A stretch of DNA of 64,000 nucleotides from Salipiger sp. IMCC34102 (GCF_004145405.1 NZ_SELQ01000005.1:62001-126000), one strand, 5' to 3'. Positions 16,846 to 25,718 are shown, counted from the first letter of the stretch. Notes: a model not told the origin generated them from the letters alone. Numbers and translations: made by a program.

Positions 16846-17641
16846 CGGCGCAGTCCCGCAACACGCCAAGCGCCGCGGCATGGATCTGCGCGTTGGCCGC
16901 GGCCAGCACCCGGCCGCCCTGGTGCGCCGGACCGCCGCGCCAGTCGGTGACGATCCCGCCCGCCGCTTCGATCACGCAGATCGGCGCCTGGATGTCGTAG
17001 GCGTTCAGCCCCGCCTCCACCACCAGATCGACCTGTCCCAGCGCCAGAAGCGCATAGCTGTAGCAATCCATCCCGTAGCGGGTCAGGCGGCAGCGTTGCG
17101 CCAGTGCGTGGAACGCCGCCCCTTCGACCGACGTGCCCACTTCCGGGAAGGTCGTGAGGATCGTGGCCTCCGCCAGCGTCGCCGTCGTGCGGCAGCGCAG
17201 CGCGCGCGCGCCATGCGGCCCGTCGAGCCGGGCGATGCCGAAGCCGCCCGCGAAACGCTCGCCGATGTAAGGCTGGTCGATCAGCCCGAAGATCGGACCC
17301 TCCGCCTCCGCGACGGAGATCAGCGTCCCCCAGGTCGGCGTGCCGCTGATGTAGCCGCGCGTGCCGTCGATGGGGTCGATCACCCAGATCAGACCGCTGC
17401 TGCCGCCGCTATCCGCCAGTTCCTCGCCCAGGATCGCGTCGTCGGGGCGGGCTGTCGCCAGCACCGCGCGGATCGCGGTTTCCGCGTCGCGGTCGGCCTG
17501 CGTGACGGGGTCGAAGGCGCCCTGCCCCTTGTCCTCGGTCGCAAGATCCGCCTGCCGGAACGACGCCAGCGTCAGGGGCCGCGCCGCATCGGCCGCCCGG
17601 TGCGCCGTGGCGATCAATGTCTCTTTCAGCGCGTCATCCAT
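16838..17641 (-). CDS. hisN: Inositol monophosphatase family protein, probably histidinol-phosphatase
   Basis: A 267-residue Mg2+-dependent phosphatase of the IMPase fold. Motifs in order: GEELADSG (metal Glu), IDPIDGTRGYISGTPTWGTL (the WVIDPIDGT box) and DIQAPICVIEAAGGIVTDW (closing Asp). The RGYISG and MDCYSY variants favour HisN-type histidinol-phosphatase over inositol or CysQ phosphatases, so a role in histidine synthesis is probable. Its end overlaps the amidohydrolase start by 8 bp. Confidence 0.82.
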   Translation of the reverse strand: MDDALKETLIATAHRAADAARPLTLASFRQADLATEDKGQGAFDPVTQADRDAETAIRAVLATARPDDAILGEELADSGGSSGLIWVIDPIDGTRGYISGTPTWGTLISVAEAEGPIFGLIDQPYIGERFAGGFGIARLDGPHGARALRCRTTATLAEATILTTFPEVGTSVEGAAFHALAQRCRLTRYGMDCYSYALLALGQVDLVVEAGLNAYDIQAPICVIEAAGGIVTDWRGGPAHQGGRVLAAANAQIHAAALGVLRDCADG

Positions 17642-17719
17642 GACAGGGGTCCCGGTGCAATCCACCGCCCCCTTCTAGCGGGACGCCACCCCGCTCGCCA
17701 GTGCAAAGCCCCGCGGCGC

Positions 17720-18079
17720 TCAGGCCGCTTCGCTGAGCACCCGGGCCAGGTCGAACAACCGGCGGCGCTGGTTCTCCGGGATCGCGTAGTAGGAGCGCAG
17801 AAGCTCCATCGCCTCGCGGTCGGACAGGTAGTCGCCGGCCTTCGGAGTTGCGTCCGGGCTCTCCTCGATCCCCTCGAAGAAGAACGAGACCTCGACGTTC
17901 ATCGCCACGGCGATGTCCCAAAGGCGAGAGGCGCTGACGCGGTTCATGCCGGTTTCGTACTTCTGGATCTGCTGGAACTTGATGCCCACCGCTTCGGCCA
18001 GGTTCTGTTGCGTCATGCCAAGCATCCAGCGCCGGTGGCGAATGCGTTTTCCGACATGGACATCAACTTCGTGCTTCAT
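17720..18079 (-). CDS. XRE-family helix-turn-helix regulator
   Basis: A 119-residue regulator. The N-terminal HTH (IRHRRWMLGMTQQNLAEAVG, then the recognition helix KFQQIQKYETG) is of the Cro/CI type. A short acidic linker and a conserved C-terminal helix (REAMELLRSYYAIPENQRRR) follow, a pattern widespread among alphaproteobacterial single-domain XRE proteins. The target genes are unknown. A 288-bp upstream region carries two TATCTAAAA direct repeats that could be its own operator. Confidence 0.85.
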   Translation of the reverse strand: MKHEVDVHVGKRIRHRRWMLGMTQQNLAEAVGIKFQQIQKYETGMNRVSASRLWDIAVAMNVEVSFFFEGIEESPDATPKAGDYLSDREAMELLRSYYAIPENQRRRLFDLARVLSEAA

Positions 18080-18242
18080 CTTGCAGAACCTTCCAACCCT
18101 TTTGAATGCCTCGCCCGCCCATCGGGGGATCCACCGCGAACCTTGAACCCGCGGATCAGTCCCGACGCCATGCGCAAGGCGAGATCGAACCTAGCATCAC
18201 GGGGCGATCGTCAACCCGGCGTTGCGTTCACCTATGTTACGA

Positions 18243-18272
18243 TATCTAAAAAGCAGAACAAGTTATCTAAAA
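18243..18272. promoter_or_regulatory. Direct repeat TATCTAAAA x2, candidate operator
   Basis: TATCTAAAA occurs at 18243-18251 and again at 18264-18272. The 21-bp offset is two helical turns, so both copies face the same side of the DNA. It lies in the unusually AT-rich part of the divergent spacer between the XRE regulator and the quinone oxidoreductase. A regulatory role is inferred. Confidence 0.4.
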
Positions 18273-18367
18273 GGTTATGCCTCTACTCCGTTCGGGTATA
18301 AGGCAGATACGTTTGGCATGACCGGTCCCGCGCCCGGTCGAACCGATATATCCCCGAGGACGCACCC

Positions 18368-19327
18368 GTGAAAGCCTTCCGACTAGAGACCTTCGACAGC
18401 CCCCCCGCGCTTGAGGACATCGAAGCCCCCACCCCCGGACCGGGCGAAGTCGCCCTGCGGATCCACGCCTGCGGGCTGAATTTTGCCGACATGCTGATGG
18501 CCAAGGGCACCTACCAGGACACGCCCGCGCCGCCCTTCACCCTCGGGATGGAGGTTTGCGGCACCGTCACGGCCCTGGGCTGTGGCGTCGAAAGCCCGCC
18601 CGTCGGTGCGCGGGTGGCGGTCTTCGGCGGACAGGGGGGGCTGGCACAGGTGGGCGTCTTTCCCGCGGCCCTCTGCCGCCCCGTCCCGAAGGAGATGCCC
18701 GATACCGTGGCGGCGGGGTTCCAGGTGGCCTACGGCACCTCTCACCTGGCGCTGACCCGCCGCGCGCGCCTGCAGCCGGGCGAGACCTTGCTGGTGCTCG
18801 GCGCCTCCGGCGGCGTGGGCCTCACGGCGGTAGAGATCGGCGCCGCCCTGGGCGCCCGCGTGATCGCCGTGGCCCGCGGTGCCGAGAAGCTGGAGGTCGC
18901 CCGGGCCGCCGGCGCGCACGACCTGATCGACAGTGCCGAGGGCGATCTGAAGGCGCGGCTGAAGGCGCTGGGCGGCGTCGACGTGGTCTACGATCCGGTC
19001 GGCGGCGATGCCTTCACGGCGGCCCTGTCGGCCTGCAACCGCGAAGCGCGGATCGTCGTGATCGGCTTCGCCAGCGGGACGGTGCCGAAACCGCCCGCCA
19101 ACGTCCTGCTGGTCAAGAACATCGACGTGCTGGGCTTCTACTGGGGGGGCTACCTCAAGTTCGCGCCCGAGGTGCTGACCGACAGCCTGGCCGAGCTCAT
19201 GGACTGGTACGCGCAGGGCCGTCTTTCGCCGCACGTCAGCCACACCCTGCCCTTGGTCCGCGCGGACGAAGGCCTGGCGCTGCTGGCCGAACGGCGCGCG
19301 ACCGGCAAGGTCGTGATCACGCCATAG
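18368..19327 (+). CDS. NADPH:quinone oxidoreductase family protein (zinc-free MDR)
   Basis: A 319-residue medium-chain dehydrogenase/reductase of the QOR group. It has the GroES-like N-terminal domain (CGLNFADMLMAKGTYQ) and a Rossmann fold with GASGGVGLTAVEIGAALGA. Zinc-binding cysteines and histidines are absent, which fits quinone or enoyl reduction with NADPH. The start is GTG. Its 3' end overlaps that of the LysR gene by 11 bp, tail to tail. The real substrate is unknown. Confidence 0.88.
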   Translation: MKAFRLETFDSPPALEDIEAPTPGPGEVALRIHACGLNFADMLMAKGTYQDTPAPPFTLGMEVCGTVTALGCGVESPPVGARVAVFGGQGGLAQVGVFPAALCRPVPKEMPDTVAAGFQVAYGTSHLALTRRARLQPGETLLVLGASGGVGLTAVEIGAALGARVIAVARGAEKLEVARAAGAHDLIDSAEGDLKARLKALGGVDVVYDPVGGDAFTAALSACNREARIVVIGFASGTVPKPPANVLLVKNIDVLGFYWGGYLKFAPEVLTDSLAELMDWYAQGRLSPHVSHTLPLVRADEGLALLAERRATGKVVITP

Positions 19328-20186
19328 CGGGTTCGCGCTTGCCGTAGCTCACGCGCAGCATCTCGGTCAGGCGCGCGATCGCGTCGGAGCGATCCCCGCC
19401 TTGCGCGTAAAGCACGATCTTCACGTCCGGCAGGTCCGGCAACACGCCGCCGTGGTCGATCTGCTCACACTGTGGCGGGATCGCCGTGCGCAACATGGCC
19501 TGCACGCCCAGATCGCCGCTGGTGGCGGCGTTCACGGTGCTGTCCATCTCGGAATCCACCGCCATCTCCCAGGGGATCCCGGCCTCCTCGAGCGCGCGGA
19601 TCGTGGCGCTGCGGAAGATGCAGTTCTTGCAATAGGCCCAAGGCAGGGGCCGCTGCCGCCAGGCGGTGCCACCGACGGCCCCGACCCAGACGAGCGGCAG
19701 CGTCACCAGCGCCTCGCCGCCCGCGTCGGGGGCGCTTTCGGTGGTGAGGATCAGGTCGCACTCGCCGCGCGCGAAGGCCTCTTTCAGGCGCACCGTGGGC
19801 TCCGAGATCATCTGCAGCCGCATCCGCGGAAACGCGGCGGAAAACGCCTTCAGCACCTGCGGCATGAAGGGATAGACGATGTCGTAGGGCAGCCCCAGCC
19901 GCAGGGTGCCGGAATATTCCTGCGCGGTCAGCCGGCTGAAGATCTCGTCGTTGAGCCCCAGCACCTTGTGCCCATAGCCCAGAAGCTGCTCCCCCGCCGA
20001 GGTGAGCCCGATGGTGCGCCCGCTGCGGTCCATCAGCGACAGGCCCAACTGCTCTTCCAGCCGCTTGAGCTGCATCGAGACCGCCGATTGCGTCAGGTTC
20101 AAAAGCCCCGCCGCCCGGGTCACGCCGCCGGCCTCGGCGACCGTGACGAAGGACCGCAAGGCGGTGAGATCGAGGTTCCGGATCAT
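19317..20186 (-). CDS. LysR-family transcriptional regulator
   Basis: A 289-residue regulator. The N-terminal winged HTH has the LysR signature (FVTVAEAGGVTRAAGLLNLTQ and SAVSMQLKRLEEQLG), followed by a periplasmic-binding-like effector domain from about residue 90. A Cys-rich spot (YCKNCIF) lies in the effector domain. It diverges from the small DUF1127 gene at 20301, a pairing that suggests it may control it. The effector is unknown. Confidence 0.9.
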   Translation of the reverse strand: MIRNLDLTALRSFVTVAEAGGVTRAAGLLNLTQSAVSMQLKRLEEQLGLSLMDRSGRTIGLTSAGEQLLGYGHKVLGLNDEIFSRLTAQEYSGTLRLGLPYDIVYPFMPQVLKAFSAAFPRMRLQMISEPTVRLKEAFARGECDLILTTESAPDAGGEALVTLPLVWVGAVGGTAWRQRPLPWAYCKNCIFRSATIRALEEAGIPWEMAVDSEMDSTVNAATSGDLGVQAMLRTAIPPQCEQIDHGGVLPDLPDVKIVLYAQGGDRSDAIARLTEMLRVSYGKREPAMA

Positions 20187-20300
20187 ATCAGCACCCGTGA
20201 TGTGTCACGTCAAAATCATTCGTTTGAGGTATGCGCCAAGCTGCGCCAGATATCAAGCAACGGGATCGAACGACCCCCACCCATTGCAAAGGAGAATGCC

Positions 20301-20519
20301 ATGTCCATCCTCGCCCTTCACCGCGCCCACCGAATCCGTCGCCGCCCGTCGCTTCTGGCGCGACTGCTTGCCGCGGATGCGAACTGGCGCGAACGCCGCG
20401 ACATCTCGCGTCTGAGCGACGAGACCTTGCGGGATATCGGCCTGACCCGGGCCGATCTGGACGCGCAAGCACACCGCTCCGCCTGGTCCGCCCCGGCGCA
20501 TTGGCGTCGTGACCGCTGA
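20301..20519 (+). CDS. Small DUF1127 protein
   Basis: A 72-residue Arg-rich protein with the DUF1127 pattern (RERRDISRLSDETLRDIGLTRADL). In alphaproteobacteria such proteins have been connected with RNA turnover and with phosphate or arginine metabolism; roles of individual members differ. The ATG has a good AAAGGAGA ribosome site 7 bp upstream. It is divergent from the LysR gene, with 114 bp between the starts. Confidence 0.85.
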   Translation: MSILALHRAHRIRRRPSLLARLLAADANWRERRDISRLSDETLRDIGLTRADLDAQAHRSAWSAPAHWRRDR

Positions 20520-20612
20520 GACCCCATTGCCACTTGAATTGCGGGGGCCGGATCCCGATATTGGATGCGGAGGCGGATCATCCGCCATGCATATCCATTA
20601 CTGGAGGTCTTG

Positions 20613-21383
20613 ATGGCACAATACCAAACGATCCCCCGCGCGGGTACGAGCCGTACGGCGATGATCGACGAGGGCCTGCGCGCCCACATGAACAAGGTCT
20701 ACGGCATAATGTCCGTGGGCATGTTGATCACCGCGGCAGCCGCATGGGCGATCTCTGGCCTTGCGCTGTCGGATGCGCCGACGCAGTACCAGATCGGTCA
20801 GAACACCTACCTGACGGAGTTCGGCGCCACGCTGTGGACCAGCCCTCTGAAGTGGGTGATCATGTTCGCCCCGCTTGCGATGGTCTTCGCCTTCGGCGCG
20901 ATGATCAACAAGCTGTCGGCCGCCGGCGCGCAGACGTTCTTCTACGCCTTCGCCGCCCTGATGGGCCTGTCGCTGAGCTGGATCTTCGCGGTCTACACCG
21001 GCGTGTCGATCATCCAGGTGTTCTTCATCACCGCGATCGCCTTCGCGAGCCTGTCGCTCTGGGGCTATACCACGAAAAAGGACATCTCGGGCTGGGGCAG
21101 CTTCCTGATCATGGGCGTCGTCGGCCTGATCGTGGCGAGCATCGTCAACATCTTCCTGGGCTCCGGCACCGTGCAACTGGCGATCTCGGTCCTGGGCGTG
21201 CTGATCTTCGCAGGTCTGACCGCCTACGACACCCAGAAGATCAAGACGGACTACATCGCCCACGCCCAGCACGGCGACAGCGAATGGCTGGCGAAGTCGG
21301 CGATCATGGGGGCGCTGAACCTCTACCTCGACTTCATCAACATGTTCATGTTCCTGCTGCAGCTCTTCGGCAACCGCGAGTAA
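20613..21383 (+). CDS. Bax inhibitor-1/YccA family membrane protein
   Basis: A 256-residue inner-membrane protein with seven hydrophobic segments and the UPF0005 motif at the C-terminus (GLTAYDTQKIKTDYIAHA and ALNLYLDFINMFMFLLQLFG). Relatives include E. coli YccA, which interacts with FtsH, and YbhL; pH-sensitive Ca2+ leak has been shown for another member. A TGGAGGT ribosome site fixes the start at 20613. A terminator follows 25 bp after the stop. Confidence 0.92.
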   Translation: MAQYQTIPRAGTSRTAMIDEGLRAHMNKVYGIMSVGMLITAAAAWAISGLALSDAPTQYQIGQNTYLTEFGATLWTSPLKWVIMFAPLAMVFAFGAMINKLSAAGAQTFFYAFAALMGLSLSWIFAVYTGVSIIQVFFITAIAFASLSLWGYTTKKDISGWGSFLIMGVVGLIVASIVNIFLGSGTVQLAISVLGVLIFAGLTAYDTQKIKTDYIAHAQHGDSEWLAKSAIMGALNLYLDFINMFMFLLQLFGNRE

Positions 21384-21408
21384 GCCGCCCAGGCAGGATG
21401 ACGGCAAA

Positions 21409-21430
21409 GGCCGGTCCCTCGGGGCCGGCC
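21409..21430 (+). terminator. Rho-independent terminator after the Bax-inhibitor-like gene
   Basis: The stem GGCCGGTCCC / GGGGCCGGCC, with one G-T wobble, is followed by TTTTT on the plus strand. The innermost pairs probably open to form the loop. Confidence 0.85.
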
Positions 21431-21457
21431 TTTTTCTTGGCAGGGCACGGGAAACGG

Positions 21458-21506
21458 TCGGCCCTGCGGGCCGATGCCTCCGGCGGGGATATTTTCAGAA
21501 CAGAGA
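21458..21506 (+). repeat. Dispersed intergenic repeat, copy C (hairpin plus core, tail GAACAGAG)
   Basis: A small hairpin (GGCCC-TGC-GGGCC) is followed by the GCCTCCGGCGGGGATATTTT core and a tail ending GAACAGAGA. Copy D, 103 bp downstream, matches it except at a few positions. Confidence 0.65.
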
Positions 21507-21731
21507 GGGACAACACGCGCCTGGGAAGAAAGCGGTAGGCGCAGATGGAACGCCGGGGGGTTGGCCCTGCGGGCCAATGCTTCCGGCGGGGATATTTCCG
21601 GAACAGAGAAGGGGGGCCAGGTTTTTCGGCGGGCCCCGACCGCGTCCTGAGGAGAGGCGGGATCGGCCGTTGAGGCAGCCGCCGCGCGGGACGGCGGGCG
21701 GCGGGTGGAGATCCAAGGGGCGGAAACGCGA
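21507..21731. other. Intergenic region between the repeat pair and rpmG
   Basis: No gene is recognised between the Bax-inhibitor-like gene and rpmG. Apart from the terminators and repeat copies C and D listed separately, the rest is GC-rich sequence with no recognisable signal. Confidence 0.5.
21561..21609 (+). repeat. Dispersed intergenic repeat, copy D (hairpin plus core, tail GAACAGAG)
   Basis: A 49-bp near copy of the element at 21458, with the same GGCCC-TGC-GGGCC hairpin, CTTCCGGCGGGGATATTT core and GAACAGAGA tail. The bases flanking the hairpin changed from tc/ga to tt/aa, which keeps them complementary. That hints that the structure is under selection. Confidence 0.65.
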
Positions 21732-21756
21732 AAGGCCCCGCGTCATGCGGGGCCTT
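21732..21756 (-). terminator. Terminator downstream of rpmG
   Basis: A 10-bp perfect stem (AAGGCCCCGC / GCGGGGCCTT) with a 5-base loop lies 29 bp past the rpmG stop. On the minus strand it is followed by a T-rich but interrupted tail. Confidence 0.8.
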
Positions 21757-21785
21757 CGGATCGGATCGACCGACGGGGCAGGATC

Positions 21786-21953
21786 TTACTTGATCTTGCC
21801 TTCCTTGTAATCGACGTGCTTGCGCGCAACGGGGTCGTATTTCTTGATGACCATCTTTTCGGTCATGGTACGGGCGTTCTTCTTGGTGACGTAGAAATGC
21901 CCGGTGCCCGCGGTCGAGTTCAGGCGGATCTTGATCGTGGTTGGCTTCGCCAT
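21786..21953 (-). CDS. rpmG: 50S ribosomal protein L33
   Basis: A 55-residue basic protein of the large subunit. The sequence [20 protein letters not shown] with the [11 protein letters not shown] and [10 protein letters not shown] segments is the cysteine-free form typical of alphaproteobacteria. The lack of CxxC pairs means it would not carry zinc. The start at 21953 follows a GGAGAGAG site. It is a single gene with its own terminator. Confidence 0.96.
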   Translation of the reverse strand: MAKPTTIKIRLNSTAGTGHFYVTKKNARTMTEKMVIKKYDPVARKHVDYKEGKIK

Positions 21954-22058
21954 GGTCTCTCTCCTGGTTGCGGCGGACAGGGGCCGCGCGCCGTATCTCT
22001 TTGAAGTTCGCCTTCTACCCGGGCGCGGGGTCAAGTCAACCGCAAAAGGCCCGTCGAT

Positions 22059-22443
22059 GACACGGACGGCCTGTAAGCCGGATTCTGTCCCCCGCGACAT
22101 GCGCGGATGGATGATCATTCGTCTCAAGCCGCCGTTGCCGACGACCCTCTGGCTGCCAACCCGGGCCCCTGGGGTCAAGGCATCCCTGCCGGATCGCTCC
22201 GGCGCAGGGCCCCTATTTGGCATTGCTCCCGGTGGGGCTTGCCGTGCCGCTTGCGTTACCGCTCGCGCGGTGGGCTCTTACCCCACCGTTTCACCCTTGC
22301 CGAGCGCTGCCCGGCGGTCTGTTCTCTGTGGCGCTGTCCCTGGGGTTGCCCCCGCCGGGCGTTACCCGGCACCGTGCCTGTGATGGAGTCCGGACTTTCC
22401 TCGACCTTCCGAAGAAGGGCGCGATCATCCAGCCGTCCGTGTC
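22059..22443 (-). ncRNA. rnpB: RNase P RNA (bacterial class A)
   Basis: The catalytic RNA of RNase P, which trims tRNA 5' leaders. The minus strand shows the conserved GAGGAAAGTCCGGACTCC block near the 5' end and ACAGAATCCGGCTTACAGG near the 3' end. The outer P1 helix is visible as ACACGGACGG (22060-22069 on the plus strand) pairing with CCGTCCGTGT (22433-22442), which sets the ends at about 385 nt. Exact ends are uncertain by a few bases. Confidence 0.95.
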
Positions 22444-22452
22444 GGCGCCGGG

Positions 22453-23076
22453 CTAGCCCGCGGGCGCGTCCCGGTCAACGGCAAAGCGCGCGGCGAGGTC
22501 CGCGGCGAGGGCGGCGTCGGCGTCATCCGCGGGGCCTTCGACGCGGGGGCGGAAGCGCAGGCGGAAGGCGGCAAGGCGCGTGGCGTCGTCCACCTCCGCC
22601 GTGTAGCCGAAGGCGCGCAGGTCCGTCTGCAGATCGCCGGGGGCGGCGGGCGCGGGCCAGACCGAGAGCCCCTCGCGTGCGAGCCGCCGCCAGTCGAAGC
22701 GCGGGCCGGGGTCGATCTTGCGACCCGGCGCGCAGTCGGAATGGCCGATGACGCGCGTGGGCGGAATGCCCCAGCGGCCCATGATGTCCGCCACCAGCGC
22801 GCAGGTGGCGTCCATCTGGGCCATGGGATAGGGGCAATCGCCGGGGTTGGCGATCTCGATCCCGATGGAGTGGCTGTTGATGTCCGTGACGCCCCCCCAG
22901 CGCCCTGCCCCGGCATGCCAGGCGCGCCGATCCTCATCGACCAGCGCGATCGCCTCACCATCCTCGCGCACGAGGTAATGGGCAGACACCTCGCGCGCTG
23001 GATCGCAGAGCACCCGGGCGGCGGCGTCACAGTCGCGCATGGCGGTGTAGTGCAGGACGATCAGGTCAGGCCGCAC
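22453..23076 (-). CDS. N-acetylmuramoyl-L-alanine amidase (AmpD-like, amidase_2)
   Basis: A 207-residue zinc amidase that cuts the amide bond between N-acetylmuramic acid and the stem peptide. Zinc and catalytic motifs are LIVLHYTAM, WHAGAGRWGG, SIGIEIANPG and RVIGHSDCAPGRKIDPG. No signal peptide is seen, so it resembles cytoplasmic AmpD, which recycles anhydro-muropeptides. It starts with GTG behind an AGGGG stretch. It precedes rnpB on the same strand. Confidence 0.88.
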   Translation of the reverse strand: MRPDLIVLHYTAMRDCDAAARVLCDPAREVSAHYLVREDGEAIALVDEDRRAWHAGAGRWGGVTDINSHSIGIEIANPGDCPYPMAQMDATCALVADIMGRWGIPPTRVIGHSDCAPGRKIDPGPRFDWRRLAREGLSVWPAPAAPGDLQTDLRAFGYTAEVDDATRLAAFRLRFRPRVEGPADDADAALAADLAARFAVDRDAPAG

Positions 23077-23115
23077 GCCGCCCCTGCGGGGGCCGTTGTT
23101 GGGCGACCGGATCGC

Positions 23116-23787
23116 TCAGCCCCCGGCGGCGAGGCGGAAGGGCGCGGGATCCCAGCCGCAGGCGAAGCCGTCCCCGTCGGGGTCGAGCCCCGCGTAGTTC
23201 CGGTCCGGCCCGCCGTTGGCGAGGAAGTCGCGCTGCGCCGCGTCGGGCGAGGCGTATCGCGCGCAGTTGCGCTGGAACCGCGCCTCGCTCGCGAAGATCG
23301 AGCGGGAATACCACTCCTGCCCTTTCTGGTTCGGCGCGGTGAGCGCGTATTGCACGATATTGGGGCCGGTGTCGGCGGGACGCTGGGGAATCGCGGTGGG
23401 GGCGACTTCCTGGCGTTGGGCGGCCAGTTGGTTGCGGCGTTGCGCATCCGATTCGATGGATTCGCGGGCCGAGACGGCGTTGAAGTCGTTCTCGTCCGAG
23501 ATGCCAAGCGGGTTGGCGGCGGTGGGCGCCGGCGCGGGTGCCGCGGTCGCGACCGGGGGGACCGGCGCGCCGGTGCCGATCTGGCCCATCCCGATTCCGG
23601 CGCTCGCAAGCTCGGAACTGCTGACGGCGGAAGGTCCGCCGAAGGGTTGCACCGGCGCGGGCGCGCCCATGTCGAACTGGCCCGTCTGGGCGGGCTGTTC
23701 GCGTAAGGTTGCGCCGCTGTCGGGCACCTGCGGGGTGCAGGCGGCGGCGGCCAGGACGGCGAGACAGGCAAGGGATCGGGTCAGCAC
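23116..23787 (-). CDS. Excalibur-type lipoprotein
   Basis: A 223-residue exported protein. The N-terminus (LTRSLACLAVLAAAAC) is a lipoprotein signal ending in AAAC. A long low-complexity Ala/Pro linker follows, and a C-terminal segment with ASEARFQRNCARYASPDAAQ and DPDGDGFACGWDP. The DxDxDGxxC pattern is that of the extracellular calcium-binding excalibur domain. The GTG at 23787 is preferred because GGAGG lies 8 bp upstream; an ATG 5 codons earlier has no such site. The function is unknown. Confidence 0.8.
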   Translation of the reverse strand: MLTRSLACLAVLAAAACTPQVPDSGATLREQPAQTGQFDMGAPAPVQPFGGPSAVSSSELASAGIGMGQIGTGAPVPPVATAAPAPAPTAANPLGISDENDFNAVSARESIESDAQRRNQLAAQRQEVAPTAIPQRPADTGPNIVQYALTAPNQKGQEWYSRSIFASEARFQRNCARYASPDAAQRDFLANGGPDRNYAGLDPDGDGFACGWDPAPFRLAAGG

Positions 23788-23813
23788 GGGGCGGTCCTCC
23801 ATGAAACGTGTGC

Positions 23814-25295
23814 TTACCACCAGCGATCGGGCTTGGCGACGAAACCGGCGGCGCGTTCGAGGCTGTAGGCGACATTCAGCAGATCGGCCTCCTCCCACGG
23901 GCGACCGATGAGCTGCAGGCCCAGCGGCAGACCCTTGGCGTCGAGCCCCGCGGGCACCGAGATCCCCGGCAGCCCGGCGAGGTTCACCGTCACCGTGAAA
24001 ACATCGTTGAGGTACATGCTGATCGGGTCGGCCTCTGCCATGGTGCCCAGCCCAAAGGCCGAGGAGGGGGTGGCGGGTGTCAGGATCGCGTCGACCCCCT
24101 CCGCGAAGACCTGGTCGAAGTCGCGCTTGATGAGCGCGCGGACGCGGCGGGCGCGGTTGTAATAGGCGTCGTAGAAGCCCGCCGAGAGCACGTAGGTGCC
24201 GACCATGACGCGGCGCTTGACCTCGTCGCCGAAACCTTCGGCGCGGGTCTTCTCATACATCTCGGTGATGCCGTCGCCCTGTTCCAGCTTGGCGCGGTGG
24301 CCGAAGCGGACGCCGTCGTAGCGCGCGAGGTTCGACGAGGCCTCGGCGGGGGCAATCACGTAGTAGGCGGGCAGCGCGTACTTGGTATGCGGCAGGGAGA
24401 TGTCGCGGATCTCGGCGCCCGCGTCGCGCAGCATCGCGGTGCCGTCGGACCACAGTTTTTCAATCTCGGCAGGCATACCGTCCATGCGGTATTCCTTCGG
24501 GATACCGATAACCTTGCCCTTGATGTCGCCGGTGAGGGCCGCCTCGAAATCAGGCACCGGGATGTCGGCGGAGGTGCTGTCCTTTGGGTCGAAGCCCGCC
24601 ATGGCGCGCAGCAGGATCGCGCTGTCGCGGACGTCCTTGGTCATGGGACCCGCCTGGTCGAGCGAGGAGGCGAAGGCCACGATGCCCCAGCGGCTGACGC
24701 GCCCGTAGGTCGGCTTGATGCCCGTGATGCCGGTGAAGGCGGCGGGCTGGCGGATCGAGCCGCCGGTGTCGGTGCCCGTGGCCCCGAGGCACAGGTCGGC
24801 TGCCACGGCGGACGCGGAGCCGCCCGAGGAGCCGCCCGGCGTCAGTTGCGTCTGCCCGTCGCGCCAGGGGTTCACGGCGTCGCCGTAGACGGAGGTTTCG
24901 TTGCTGGAGCCCATGGCGAATTCGTCCATGTTCAGCTTGCCCAGCATCACGGCGCCCTGCTCGAAGAGCTGGGTGGTGACGGTCGATTCGTATTCCGGCT
25001 TGAACCCGTCGAGGATGCGGCTGGCCGCCTGGGAGGGCACGCCCTTGGTGCAGAAGAGATCCTTGATCCCCAGCGGGATGCCGCACAGGTCGGGGGCCTC
25101 GCCCGACTTGATCCGGTCGTCGGCGGAAGCCGCCTGGGCCGTCGCGACCTCCGGCGTCTTGTGCACGAAAGCGTTCAGCGCATCGGCGCCGTCGATGGCC
25201 GCAAGGCAAGACTGCGTCAGCTCTGCGCTGGTGACATCGCCGCGGCGCAGGGCGTCACGGGCGGCGGCGATGGTAAGCTTGGTCAGGTCCGACAT
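23814..25295 (-). CDS. gatA: Asp-tRNA(Asn)/Glu-tRNA(Gln) amidotransferase subunit A
   Basis: A 493-residue amidase-signature enzyme. It releases ammonia from glutamine for GatB to amidate mischarged Glu-tRNA(Gln) or Asp-tRNA(Asn). The Ser-cisSer-Lys triad is in IPLGIKDLF (Lys) and [15 protein letters not shown] (Ser), followed by [15 protein letters not shown]. The start MSDLTKL at 25295 has the better ribosome-site spacing; an ATG two codons earlier overlaps the gatC stop. gatB is not adjacent, as is common in this order. Confidence 0.96.
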   Translation of the reverse strand: MSDLTKLTIAAARDALRRGDVTSAELTQSCLAAIDGADALNAFVHKTPEVATAQAASADDRIKSGEAPDLCGIPLGIKDLFCTKGVPSQAASRILDGFKPEYESTVTTQLFEQGAVMLGKLNMDEFAMGSSNETSVYGDAVNPWRDGQTQLTPGGSSGGSASAVAADLCLGATGTDTGGSIRQPAAFTGITGIKPTYGRVSRWGIVAFASSLDQAGPMTKDVRDSAILLRAMAGFDPKDSTSADIPVPDFEAALTGDIKGKVIGIPKEYRMDGMPAEIEKLWSDGTAMLRDAGAEIRDISLPHTKYALPAYYVIAPAEASSNLARYDGVRFGHRAKLEQGDGITEMYEKTRAEGFGDEVKRRVMVGTYVLSAGFYDAYYNRARRVRALIKRDFDQVFAEGVDAILTPATPSSAFGLGTMAEADPISMYLNDVFTVTVNLAGLPGISVPAGLDAKGLPLGLQLIGRPWEEADLLNVAYSLERAAGFVAKPDRWW

Positions 25296-25297
25296 GA

Positions 25298-25585
25298 TCA
25301 TTCCACCACCTTCGGGACGGCAAAGAAGCCTTCGCGCGCGTCGGGCGCATTCTCCAGCACCTTGTCCTGCTGGTCCCCGTCGGTGACGAGGTCGTCGCGC
25401 CGGAAGAGCCGTTGCGGGGTGACGGAGGTCATCGGCTCGATGCCGTCGACGTCGACCTCGGAGAGCTGCTCGATGAAGCCCAGGATCGCGTTGAATTCCT
25501 GCGCCAGGCCGGGCAGCGCGTCGTCCTCGACGCGGATGCGGGCAAGCTTGGCCACGCGGCGGGCGGTTTCGGTGTCGATGGACAT
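25298..25585 (-). CDS. gatC: Asp-tRNA(Asn)/Glu-tRNA(Gln) amidotransferase subunit C
   Basis: A 95-residue helper subunit that wraps around GatA and GatB. The segments [39 protein letters not shown] and the C-terminal [13 protein letters not shown] are diagnostic. The start at 25585 gives the standard length. It is coupled to gatA. Confidence 0.95.
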   Translation of the reverse strand: MSIDTETARRVAKLARIRVEDDALPGLAQEFNAILGFIEQLSEVDVDGIEPMTSVTPQRLFRRDDLVTDGDQQDKVLENAPDAREGFFAVPKVVE

Positions 25586-25718
25586 GGGGGTTCCCTCGTC
25601 TTGGGCCACTCTCGGGCGTCGGTTCCGCGTTTACCCGGCCTCCCGGGGCGCTGCAAGCGCGGGGAACCGGGGCGCGCCCCCGGCGGTTTGTGCGGCAACG
25701 CATCACAGGAGTTTTCCC

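Noticed and set aside
21458-21609. Two near-identical 49-bp repeats, considered as a CRISPR remnant
   Set aside because: Only two units at this site, spacer longer than the repeat, no cas genes, and related copies are dispersed singly.
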